Positions 1 through 5,335 of a stretch of DNA of 5,335 bases are shown piece after piece. Numbering within the stretch: position 1 is the first letter of the stretch; each line of letters begins with the position of its first letter. The position numbers and the translations under genes are program-made. This DNA comes from an uncultured Porphyromonadaceae bacterium (GTDB lineage: Bacteria > Bacteroidota > Bacteroidia > Bacteroidales > Muribaculaceae), in the NCBI GenBank assembly GCA_947166165.1, contig CAMVDK010000207.1, positions 1-5,335 of the forward strand, given 5' to 3'. Under the pieces are notes generated by a model. That model did not search any database, had not been told where the DNA came from, and saw nothing but the letters and a program-made list of their open reading frames with translations.

Positions 1-26
1 ATGCTAAGATTCGTTTAAGATATGTG

Positions 27-45
27 CAGTGCCATGAGCACACTG
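27..45 (-). terminator. Weak candidate terminator hairpin after hsp20
   Basis: Just downstream of the hsp20 stop codon there is a short inverted repeat, CAGTG / CACTG with a 9-base loop, extendable by one G-U pair. The following minus-strand sequence (CACATATCTTAAACG) has no real U tract. It may be a weak or factor-dependent end of the hsp20 transcript, or chance. Nothing else is visible in positions 1-49; no coding region could be supported there. Confidence 0.25.
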
Positions 46-49
46 TGCG

Positions 50-478
50 TCACTGGATCTCGATCACTTTGCTCTCATTCTTGAGTTCTTCGGGATTCTT
101 TTTGGGCAGCACCACCTTGAGCACTCCGTGCTCCACGGTGGCGGCAATCTTCTCGCGGTCCACGTCGTCGGGCAGCAGCAGCGTCTGGTGGAAGGTCGTG
201 TAGCTGAACTCGCGACGCAGGTAGTGCCCATCGTCCTCCTTGTGCTCGGTGTCGGTCTTTTTCTCGAGGGCCACCACCAGGTTCTCCTCCTCGTCGAGGG
301 TCACCTTGAAGTCGTCCTTGGTCATGCCCGGAGCAGCCAGCTCGACGTCGTACTCGCCTTGCTTTTCAATCACGTTGATGGCCGGAGCCGTCGTGCTCAC
401 CTTCGGGAGGAAGTCAGTGTCGAAAAAGTCGTTAAACACACTGGGTAACCAACTTTGATTTCTACGTGTCAGATACAT
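50..478 (-). CDS. hsp20: Small heat-shock protein, Hsp20/alpha-crystallin family
   Basis: An ATP-independent holdase chaperone of the cytoplasm; family members form oligomers that bind unfolding proteins and pass them to DnaK/ClpB. The product has 142 residues, normal for bacterial Hsp20. A short N-terminal arm (about 1-31, with aromatic NDFFDTDF) precedes the alpha-crystallin domain (about 32-128). That domain shows the APG turn (49-51) and the family signature ending GVLKVVLPK (118-126). The C-terminal tail holds the I-x-I anchor (I139-E-I141) that docks into a neighbouring subunit. The ATG at 478 is supported by AGGAGA seven bases upstream. The gene stands alone, divergent from glyS. Its upstream region carries a sigma-54-type promoter and phased repeats, so it is probably inducible through an activator. 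Family assignment is firm; the symbol is a family name, because the sequence cannot tell which paralogue this is. Confidence 0.95.
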   Translation of the reverse strand: MYLTRRNQSWLPSVFNDFFDTDFLPKVSTTAPAINVIEKQGEYDVELAAPGMTKDDFKVTLDEEENLVVALEKKTDTEHKEDDGHYLRREFSYTTFHQTLLLPDDVDREKIAATVEHGVLKVVLPKKNPEELKNESKVIEIQ

Positions 479-485
479 AATTCAA

Positions 486-491
486 TCTCCT
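486..491 (-). promoter_or_regulatory. Ribosome binding site of hsp20
   Basis: On the minus strand AGGAGA lies seven bases before the hsp20 ATG. It is the only clear Shine-Dalgarno sequence in the window; the starts of glyS, the SEC-C gene and the M16 gene lack a comparable one, as is common in Bacteroidota. It fixes the hsp20 start. Confidence 0.75.
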
Positions 492-503
492 ATCTTTAAA
501 AGG
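486..503 (-). promoter_or_regulatory. Possible RNA thermometer over the hsp20 ribosome binding site
   Basis: In the minus-strand RNA, CCUUUU (503 to 498) can pair with GAUAGG (494 to 489) across an AAA loop, covering the first three bases of the AGGAGA ribosome binding site. The pairs are two C-G, one U-A, one U-U mismatch, one U-A and one U-G. A weak U-rich stem with a mismatch over the Shine-Dalgarno resembles fourU and ROSE-like thermometers known from other hsp20 leaders. The helix is short and could be fortuitous; this is inference. Confidence 0.22.
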
Positions 504-570
504 TTAAACAATTTCGTCGTTTTGGAGCCTTGGTGGCTCGCCTGGAGCACCGCCGCTCGCCATACATCTA

Positions 571-587
571 TGCAAACCTGGTGCCAA
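571..587 (-). promoter_or_regulatory. Sigma-54 (RpoN) promoter of hsp20
   Basis: The minus strand reads TTGGCACCAGGTTTGCA. This contains the sigma-54 consensus TGGCAC-N5-TTGCA without mismatch, with the -24 GG (585-584) and -12 GC (573-572) separated by the required 10 bases. The predicted transcription start is near position 560, leaving an ~82-nt leader before the hsp20 ATG. Sigma-54 polymerase needs an ATP-driven enhancer-binding activator, and the repeats directly upstream are candidate binding sites. No convincing TAnnTTTG housekeeping promoter was found on this strand; the best, CAGGTTTG, has one mismatch, overlaps this site and lacks a well-placed -33 element. Consensus and spacing are seen; use by RpoN is inferred. 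Confidence 0.75.
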
Positions 588-588
588 C

Positions 589-673
589 GCGATATTGGGG
601 ATTGCATACTGCCATATTGACTTATTTGAATGCCATATTGTCGCTTTTATCGAAAAATGTACGCCATAATGAC
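589..673. repeat. Helically phased direct repeats upstream of hsp20 promoter
   Basis: Three close copies of GCCATAwTGwC occur in the same orientation: GCCATATTGAC (611-621), GCCATATTGTC (632-642) and GCCATAATGAC (663-673). A degenerate copy, GCGATATTGGG, sits at 589-599. Start-to-start distances are 22, 21 and 31 bp, about two, two and three helical turns, so all copies face roughly one side of the DNA. Relative to the predicted hsp20 start they lie at about -29 to -113; the three good copies cover -51 to -113, within the usual range for sigma-54 activator sites. They are direct rather than inverted repeats, which is less typical of NtrC-type activators. The binding protein is unknown, and the sites could also act on glyS. 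Confidence 0.65.
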
Positions 674-723
674 ATCAATTAGTATTTCAGCCAGCCGCAA
701 TCGGGGAGAAAAGTGGTGCGCCG

Positions 724-754
724 TTGCGTGTTAGCGAATTAATTAGTAATTTTG
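724..754 (+). promoter_or_regulatory. Bacteroidota-type housekeeping promoter of glyS
   Basis: TAATTTTG at 747-754 matches the Bacteroidota -7 box TAnnTTTG, and TTG at 724-726 matches the core of the -33 element with a 20-bp gap. Transcription would start near 759-762, giving a leader of about 38 nt before the ATG at 798. This placement argues that the in-frame TTG at 759 is not the translation start. Confidence 0.65.
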
Positions 755-797
755 CAGGTTGAATTGCAACGACAATCCAATCAAACGAAATATCACA

Positions 798-2336
798 ATG
801 AAAGAGGACGTTTTCAAGAAAATCGTATCACACTGCAAGGAGTATGGCTTCGTGTTCCCGTCGAGCGAGATTTACGACGGCCTGGGCGCCGTCTACGACT
901 ACGGTCAGAACGGCGTGGAGCTTAAGAACAACATCAAGCGCTACTGGTGGGAGGCCATGACGCTGCTTCACGACAACATTGTGGGCATCGACTCGGCCGT
1001 GTTCATGCACCCCACCATCTGGAAGGCCTCGGGCCACGTTGACGCGTTCAACGACCCGCTGATCGACAACCGCGACAGCAAGAAGCGCTACCGCGCCGAC
1101 GTGCTCATCGAGGACGAGCTGGCGAAGATGGACGAGAAAATCGACAAGGAGGTGGCCAAGGCCGCCAAGCGCTTCGGCGAGGCCTTCGACGAGGCCATGT
1201 TCCGCCAGACCAACCCTCGCGTGCTTGAGCACCAGGCCAAGCGCGACGCGCTGCACGCCCGCTTCGAGAAGGCGATGAACGACAACGACCTGGCCGAGCT
1301 CAAGCAAATCATCGTCGACCAGCAGATTGTGTGCCCCATCTCGGGCACGCGCAACTGGACCGACGTGCGGCAGTTCAACCTCATGTTCAAGACGCAGATG
1401 GGCAGCAGCAGCGACAGCACGATGGACGTGTACCTGCGCCCGGAGACGGCACAGGGCATCTTTGTCAACTTCCTGAATGTGCAGAAAACCGGCCGCATGC
1501 GCATCCCCTTCGGCATCTGCCAGATAGGCAAGGCCTTCCGCAACGAGATTGTGGCCCGGCAGTTCATCTTCCGCATGCGCGAGTTTGAGCAGATGGAGAT
1601 GCAGTTTTTTGTGCGCCCGGGCGACGAGATGCGCTGGTTCGAGTTCTGGAAAGAGCACCGCCTGCGCTGGCACAAGGCGCTGGGGCTGGGCGACGAGAAG
1701 TACCGCTTCCACGACCACGAGAAGCTGGCCCACTACGCCAACGCCGCCACCGACGTCGAATTCCAGATGCCCTTCGGCTTCAAGGAGGTGGAAGGCATCC
1801 ACAGCCGCACCAACTTCGACCTGAGTCAGCACGAGAAGTTCTCGGGCAAGAAAATCCAGTATTTCGACCCCGAGCTCAACCTGAGCTACACGCCCTATGT
1901 GATTGAGACGTCGATTGGCGTGGACCGCATGTTCCTGAGCGTGATGTGCTCGAGCTACGAGGAGCAGACACTCGAAGGCGGCGACACGCGCGTGGTGCTG
2001 CACCTGCCCAAGGCCCTGGCGCCGGTCAAGTGCGCCGTGCTGCCGCTGGTCAAGAAAGACGGCATGCCCGAGAAGGCCCGCGAGGTGATGAACCTGCTCA
2101 AGTTCGACTTCGCCTGCCAGTACGACGAGAAGGACTCGGTGGGCAAGCGCTACCGGCGCCACGACGCCATCGGCACGCCCTACTGCGTGACCGTGGACGG
2201 GCAGACCGTGGAGGACAACACCGTCACCGTGCGCGACCGCGACACCATGCAGCAGCAGCGTGTGGCCATCGCCGACCTGCCCGCTCTGCTGGCCGCCGAC
2301 TGCACGCTCAACGGCCTGCTCAAGAAGCTCATGTAA
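798..2336 (+). CDS. glyS: Glycine--tRNA ligase (single-chain, homodimeric type)
   Basis: Charges tRNA-Gly with glycine using ATP in the cytoplasm; essential for translation. The 512-residue product is a class II aminoacyl-tRNA synthetase of the alpha-2 type, in which one gene encodes the whole enzyme, unlike the two-subunit enzyme of E. coli. Visible landmarks: the N-terminal catalytic start with YGFVFPSSEIYDGLGAVYDYG (about 16-36), RPETAQG (214-220), motif 2 FRNE (247-250), and motif 3 GVDRMF (374-379). The C-terminal anticodon-binding domain covers about 408-512. The ATG at 798 is preferred over the in-frame TTG at 759: homologues begin with a short stretch like MKEDVFKKIVSHCKEYGFVF, the extra 13 residues resemble no part of the family, and the predicted transcript starts at about 760. 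There is no obvious Shine-Dalgarno sequence, and the leader is A-rich. The gene appears monocistronic, ending at the strong hairpin downstream. Confidence 0.97.
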   Translation: MKEDVFKKIVSHCKEYGFVFPSSEIYDGLGAVYDYGQNGVELKNNIKRYWWEAMTLLHDNIVGIDSAVFMHPTIWKASGHVDAFNDPLIDNRDSKKRYRADVLIEDELAKMDEKIDKEVAKAAKRFGEAFDEAMFRQTNPRVLEHQAKRDALHARFEKAMNDNDLAELKQIIVDQQIVCPISGTRNWTDVRQFNLMFKTQMGSSSDSTMDVYLRPETAQGIFVNFLNVQKTGRMRIPFGICQIGKAFRNEIVARQFIFRMREFEQMEMQFFVRPGDEMRWFEFWKEHRLRWHKALGLGDEKYRFHDHEKLAHYANAATDVEFQMPFGFKEVEGIHSRTNFDLSQHEKFSGKKIQYFDPELNLSYTPYVIETSIGVDRMFLSVMCSSYEEQTLEGGDTRVVLHLPKALAPVKCAVLPLVKKDGMPEKAREVMNLLKFDFACQYDEKDSVGKRYRRHDAIGTPYCVTVDGQTVEDNTVTVRDRDTMQQQRVAIADLPALLAADCTLNGLLKKLM

Positions 2337-2352
2337 GCGCGGCTCCTGGTCA

Positions 2353-2416
2353 CGCCATCCTATGCAACAATCCCCCCGCGACCGGTGTCACGGGGGGATT
2401 GTTGCGTAGAATGGCG
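2353..2416. terminator. Long bidirectional terminator hairpin between convergent genes
   Basis: Arms 2353-2378 and 2391-2416 pair over 26 positions with only one mismatch (2359/2410) and one G-T wobble (2363/2406). The 12-base loop contains a further GAC-CGGT-GTC mini-stem. The inner core is CCCCCCG/CGGGGGG flanked by CAACAAT and ATTGTTG, so on either strand a G+C hairpin is followed by a modestly U-rich ATTGTTG. It fills most of the 88-bp gap between the glyS stop and the SEC-C gene stop, which fits a shared terminator. It lacks a strong U run, and the stem is far longer than needed. Confidence 0.8.
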
Positions 2417-2424
2417 GCGCGCCG

Positions 2425-3615
2425 TCAGTTGTCCATGCCGCAGCAGTTCTTGTACTTCTTTCCGCTGCCGCAGGGGCACGGGTCGTTGCGCCCCACCTTG
2501 GGCAAGCTGATCATGGGCAGGGGCATGTCGATGCCCGGCATGGTGGCGCCGGAGCCTTTTGGCGCGGGCGCGTGCCACAGGCCTTCGAGCGAGGGGTCGC
2601 CCATGGGCTGAATGCCACTCACCTGCTGCGACGACTGCCCGCACAAGAAGAACTTGGGGATGCCGTTGCAGAAGTTCTGCACCACGCGCATGGCCTTTTT
2701 CAGGTCGGCTTTGCTTTGCGGGCCGCAGGCGTCGACCATCAGGCGCATGACTTCGCCGATGCTCACTTGCGCGTCCTGCAGCTCGCCGTAGTAGTAGGTG
2801 AACTCGCCGAGCGCCTCGTCGTGGTCCAGTCCGCCCATGTCGCGCAGCAGCTGGCAGAAGTCCTTCTCGCACTCGCGCGTGGGGGTGAAGTAGGGATAGG
2901 AGCCGTGGGCCATGATTTCGCCGATGTCGCTAGGCACATAAGGCTCCACGTCGCGCAGGTCGAACTCCCACCACTCGCGGTCGACCAGCCGTGAGTAGAG
3001 CATGACGTCGTCGTCGGTATCATAGCATGTGAAGGCACGCACGAGCATGGAGTGGTTCACGAAGTTGTCGATGCCCTGCTTCGTGACGCGGCTGTCGCAT
3101 GGCAGTAGCAACCTCTCCAGCAGGCCGATGGCCTGGCGATCCAGCATGCGCCCCGTCAGGTTGAGCATGCCGCACAGGGCGCACTCCATGGCCCCCTCGC
3201 CGCTGGCCTGCTTGCGCTCGATGGCATCGGCAAGCAGCGGGGCCACGAGCTGGCGCACGTCGTCGGTGACCCGCATCTCATAGAGGCCGTTGTCGGTGTC
3301 GTCGTCGCCGGTGTAGTGCAGCAGTCCCACGATTTCGCCGATGAGCATCTGGCCGGTGTCCTCCACATTGGCGCTCCCGGTTTCGGCCAGCAGCTGCAGC
3401 ATCTGCAGGTCGTTGAGCGGCAGGTCGTCGATCCACTCCGGCGCGTGGCCGAACACGTGGTCGTGGATCATGGTGCGCAATGCGGCCGACTTTATCTTTT
3501 CGAGTTGGTCCAGGTCGTGCGACACGCCCATCGTGTAGGCCACATCGATGAGATTGGCGCTGCCGCAGCTGTCAAGGAATTCATTGTAGTTGTCGTACAA
3601 CATATTGTTGTCCAT
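2425..3615 (-). CDS. SEC-C motif protein of unknown function
   Basis: A 396-residue protein ending in GRNDPCPCGSGKKYKNCCG (375-393), a textbook SEC-C zinc motif; the ligands are C380, C382, C391 and C392. In SecA this motif binds SecB and ribosomes; in YecA-like and other proteins it is a small zinc tail of unclear role. A glycine/proline-rich linker (about 333-374) separates it from the body. Residues 1-330 are acidic, rich in short predicted helices and match no family I can name; clusters such as GDDDTDNG (103-110) and DTDDD (199-203) stand out. No signal peptide or membrane segment is seen, so it is probably cytoplasmic. The start at 3615 has no good ribosome binding site; the internal ATG at residue 5 (position 3603) is an alternative. 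It lies 33 bp after the M16 gene on the same strand, with no promoter visible between them, so it is probably the last gene of that operon. Confidence 0.9.
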   Translation of the reverse strand: MDNNMLYDNYNEFLDSCGSANLIDVAYTMGVSHDLDQLEKIKSAALRTMIHDHVFGHAPEWIDDLPLNDLQMLQLLAETGSANVEDTGQMLIGEIVGLLHYTGDDDTDNGLYEMRVTDDVRQLVAPLLADAIERKQASGEGAMECALCGMLNLTGRMLDRQAIGLLERLLLPCDSRVTKQGIDNFVNHSMLVRAFTCYDTDDDVMLYSRLVDREWWEFDLRDVEPYVPSDIGEIMAHGSYPYFTPTRECEKDFCQLLRDMGGLDHDEALGEFTYYYGELQDAQVSIGEVMRLMVDACGPQSKADLKKAMRVVQNFCNGIPKFFLCGQSSQQVSGIQPMGDPSLEGLWHAPAPKGSGATMPGIDMPLPMISLPKVGRNDPCPCGSGKKYKNCCGMDN

Positions 3616-3648
3616 CGTTATTTGGAATTATCTGGTGGTTCGTGTTTA

Positions 3649-4926
3649 TTATCGCAGCGTGAGTGTGGAGCAGTGGTCGGCGGTGATGAGTTCGGCTGCC
3701 TGGCGCAGCTGCTCGGGAGTGACGGCACGCACGGCCTCCACCATCTGTGCGAGCGAAGCCGGCCGGCCGTGGTAGAGCACGCCCTTGGCGGCGTTGAAGG
3801 CCTGGAACTCGGCACTGTCGGCGGCCAGCAGCAGTTGTCCGCAATACTGTCGCTTGCAGGCCTCGAGTCGCCGCTCGGGCAGCGGGGAGGCGGCCAGGCT
3901 GTGGGTGATGCGGTCGATGACCCTCAGGCTCGAGCGCACGTCGCTCGCGTCGCAGCCCAGGTAAATCTCCAGCAGGCCGCAGTCGGTGAAGAGCGTGGCG
4001 ACCGACTCGACGGTGTAGACATATCCACGCCGCTCGCGCAGCTGCACGTTGAGCAGCGAGTTCATGCCCGGCCCGCCCAGGATGTTGTTCAGCAGTGCCA
4101 TGGCGTGGCGGCGCGGGTCGTGCATGCCGGGTATACGCGCGCCCACAATGGTGTGTGCCTGGTGGCAACCCAGGTCCACCTGCCGGTGCTGCGTGGGCAG
4201 GTAGTCGGGCACGGCCCGCGCCGGGCGGCGTGTGGTGCGGCGCAGGGCGCCCAGGTGCCGCTCGGCCAGGCGCCACACGCGCTCGGCGGGAGTGGGACCC
4301 AGGTAGAAGAACACCATGTTGTCGGGCGTGTAGAGGCGCTCCACGTGGTCGAGGCAGTCGTCGCGGGTGAGCGTGCGCAGGTCTTGCTCCACGCCCAGCA
4401 CGTTGTGGCCCATGGGGTTGCCGGCGAGCATGAGGTCTTCGAAGTCGTCGTAGGCGGCGTCGGCGGGCGAGTCGCGGTAGCTGGCGGCCTCCTCGAGCAC
4501 CACATCGAGTTCGCGCGCCAGCTCGTCGGCGGGGAAGGTGCTGTGCTGCACGAGGTCGGCCAGCAGGTCGACGGCGCGCGGCAGGTGCTCGTCGGCGAAG
4601 ATGGTGTAGAGCATGGTCTCCTCCTTGGTGGTGTAGGCGTTCAGTTCGCCGCCCACGCTTTCCATGCGGTTCAGGATGTGCCAGGCACGGCGGTGGGTGG
4701 TGCCCTTGAAGATGGTGTGCTCCACGAAGTGGGCCAGTCCGCGCTTGTTGTCGGCCTCGTCGCGGCTTCCGGCGCCGATGGCCAGTCCGCACCAGCCCAC
4801 GGGTCCGGGCCGCCACACATGCACCATGCGCAGGCCGTTAGGCAGCGTGGCCACCAGCGGGGGGCAAGCGCTGCCGGGCCGGAGGTCGGCAGACGGGGGC
4901 GTTTTATGTCTCAAAGCATTGTCCAT
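3649..4926 (-). CDS. M16 family zinc metallopeptidase (insulinase/processing-peptidase-like)
   Basis: A predicted zinc-dependent endopeptidase of 425 residues, the size of one M16B subunit. The N-terminal domain carries the inverted zinc motif H66-F-V-E69-H70 followed by FKGT, and E146 in VVLEEAASYRDSPAD, 75 residues after H70, fits the third zinc ligand. GGELNAYTTKEETMLY (92-107) is the usual strand after the active-site helix. The C-terminal domain has GGPGMNSLLNVQLRERRGY (284-302) and Y304, matching the substrate-binding R/Y region. No signal peptide is seen, so the protein is probably cytoplasmic, unlike many M16 peptidases exported in Bacteroidota. The ATG at 4926 is chosen because the frame upstream overlaps the S24 gene and encodes unrelated, Thr/Cys-rich sequence; only a weak purine run (AAAAAGA) precedes it. 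No second M16 subunit is nearby, so it may act as a homodimer. The gene lies 22 bp after the S24 gene. Substrate unknown. Confidence 0.94.
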   Translation of the reverse strand: MDNALRHKTPPSADLRPGSACPPLVATLPNGLRMVHVWRPGPVGWCGLAIGAGSRDEADNKRGLAHFVEHTIFKGTTHRRAWHILNRMESVGGELNAYTTKEETMLYTIFADEHLPRAVDLLADLVQHSTFPADELARELDVVLEEAASYRDSPADAAYDDFEDLMLAGNPMGHNVLGVEQDLRTLTRDDCLDHVERLYTPDNMVFFYLGPTPAERVWRLAERHLGALRRTTRRPARAVPDYLPTQHRQVDLGCHQAHTIVGARIPGMHDPRRHAMALLNNILGGPGMNSLLNVQLRERRGYVYTVESVATLFTDCGLLEIYLGCDASDVRSSLRVIDRITHSLAASPLPERRLEACKRQYCGQLLLAADSAEFQAFNAAKGVLYHGRPASLAQMVEAVRAVTPEQLRQAAELITADHCSTLTLR

Positions 4927-4948
4927 TCTTTTTGGCTGACTAGTTTTT

Positions 4949-5335
4949 TCACACTCGCTGTTCCATGTGCAGGATGGTGTGCACGAGCATGAGTTCGCGA
5001 ATGTCGTCGCGCAGGATTTCCATGTCGTCGTAGTCGGGGTTGGCGCTTCGCAGGGTGACCAGCCTGGGGTCGGGGTTCTTGCGCACATACTTGATCATGC
5101 GGAAGTCGTCGAGCAGCACCACGTAGATTTGCCCCCAGTAGATGTACTGCATGTTGGTCATCTCGCGCAGGGCCACGTAGTCGCCGTTGCAAATCACGGG
5201 TTTCATCGAGTCGCCGTTCACCTTCACAATGCGGCACTCCGACGACATGCCGGGCAGGTCTACCCAGCCCACGATGCGGTCGTCGGTGAACATCGAGGCG
5301 CGGGCCAGCATACGCGGAACGCGGGAGGGAGCGTA
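4949..5335 (-). CDS. S24/LexA-like peptidase-fold regulator, 5' end outside window
   Basis: Only the C-terminal 128 residues are present; the reading frame runs open to the window edge, so the ATG at 5311 is unlikely to be the true start. The segment has the S24 (LexA/CI/UmuD-like) fold signature: VNGDSMKPVICNGDYVALRE with the nucleophile serine in GDSM (residue 35 counting from the internal Met at 5311). The general-base lysine is in RMIKYV (residue 74), 39 residues later as in this family. The preceding GWVDLPGM also fits. In full-length Bacteroidota homologues this domain usually follows a helix-turn-helix DNA-binding domain, making a phage-repressor-like regulator; here that part cannot be seen. 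It heads the apparent operon with the M16 and SEC-C genes. Whether it cleaves itself, as LexA does, cannot be judged because the cleavage-site region is cut off. Confidence 0.88.
   Translation of the reverse strand, partial: YAPSRVPRMLARASMFTDDRIVGWVDLPGMSSECRIVKVNGDSMKPVICNGDYVALREMTNMQYIYWGQIYVVLLDDFRMIKYVRKNPDPRLVTLRSANPDYDDMEILRDDIRELMLVHTILHMEQRV

Larger units (their letters stand above)
479..797. other. Divergent intergenic control region between hsp20 and glyS
   Basis: This 319-bp stretch has no supported gene. Reading from hsp20, it holds an ~82-nt predicted leader (479-560) with a small GAGCC/GGCTC hairpin at 525-539, then a sigma-54-type promoter (571-587). Next come four copies of an 11-bp direct repeat (589-673), a stretch without recognised signals (about 674-723), and the glyS promoter (724-754) with a ~38-nt leader. 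It is clearly richer in A+T than the flanking genes. No CIRCE (TTAGCACTC-type) or HAIR (CTTGAGT-type) heat-shock operator was seen. Confidence 0.8.

Noticed and set aside
589..673. CRISPR array or plasmid-type iterons
   Set aside because: The repeats are only 11 bp with 10-20 bp spacers, number four at most, and lie in a promoter region with no cas or replication genes nearby.
479..720. CIRCE or HAIR heat-shock operator upstream of hsp20
   Set aside because: No TTAGCACTC/GAGTGCTAA or CTTGAGT/ACTCAAG inverted repeat is present.
759..797. 13-residue N-terminal extension of GlyRS from a TTG codon
   Set aside because: It starts at or before the predicted transcription start, has no ribosome binding site, and is not family-like; ATG at 798 fits GlyRS homologues.
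828..2162. A 444-codon open frame on the minus strand inside glyS
   Set aside because: It is the complement of glyS, is rich in A, L, V and H, and shows no recognisable domain.
1946..2611. A 221-codon plus-strand frame running from glyS across the terminator into the SEC-C gene
   Set aside because: It overlaps two well-supported genes and the hairpin, and its translation is R/A/G/P-rich without domains.
3316..4992. A 558-codon open frame on the plus strand opposite the M16 and SEC-C genes
   Set aside because: It is antisense to genes with clear family motifs and its translation is low-complexity, rich in V, G, H and A, as expected from the complement of GC-rich codons. It spans two genes and their gap.
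4927..5088. 54-residue upstream extension of the M16 protein
   Set aside because: It overlaps the S24 coding sequence in another frame and encodes T/C/P-rich sequence unlike M16 N-termini.

Overview
The window looks like a chromosomal segment of a GC-rich Bacteroidota bacterium, most likely order Bacteroidales; a gut lineage such as Muribaculaceae is only a guess. Three things point there. The glycyl-tRNA synthetase is the ~510-residue single-chain type. The Hsp20 has the N-terminus (RRNQSWLPSVFNDFF) that I associate with Bacteroidales. A TAnnTTTG -7 box with a TTG about 20 bp upstream lies before glyS, and Shine-Dalgarno sequences are mostly weak.

Left part (1-797): a small heat-shock protein gene (hsp20, minus strand) and glyS (plus strand) are divergently transcribed from a 319-bp AT-richer intergenic region. 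The hsp20 side carries an exact match to a sigma-54 (RpoN) promoter, TGGCAC-N5-TTGCA. Immediately upstream are three close copies and one degenerate copy of an 11-bp direct repeat, GCCATAwTGwC, spaced 22, 21 and 31 bp, that is, close to whole DNA helical turns. This suggests hsp20 is switched on by an activator-dependent sigma-54 system rather than by the classical CIRCE/HrcA or HAIR/HspR systems, whose operators are not seen. The glyS side has a Bacteroidota-type housekeeping promoter.

Middle (798-2424): glyS, then a very long hairpin (26-bp stem, one mismatch, one wobble) in the 88-bp gap between the convergent glyS and SEC-C genes. It probably works as a bidirectional terminator.

Right part (2425-5335, all minus strand): three closely spaced genes that look like one operon, transcribed from the right edge leftward. 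They are an S24/LexA-like serine-peptidase-fold protein (its N-terminal part lies outside the window), an M16 zinc metallopeptidase with an intact HxxEH site, and a 396-residue protein of unknown function ending in a SEC-C zinc motif. The gaps are 22 and 33 bp. The combination of a LexA-like regulator, a protease and a SEC-C protein suggests a protein-quality or stress-response theme, but no direct functional link can be read from the sequence. No mobile elements, CRISPR arrays, tRNA or rRNA genes were seen.
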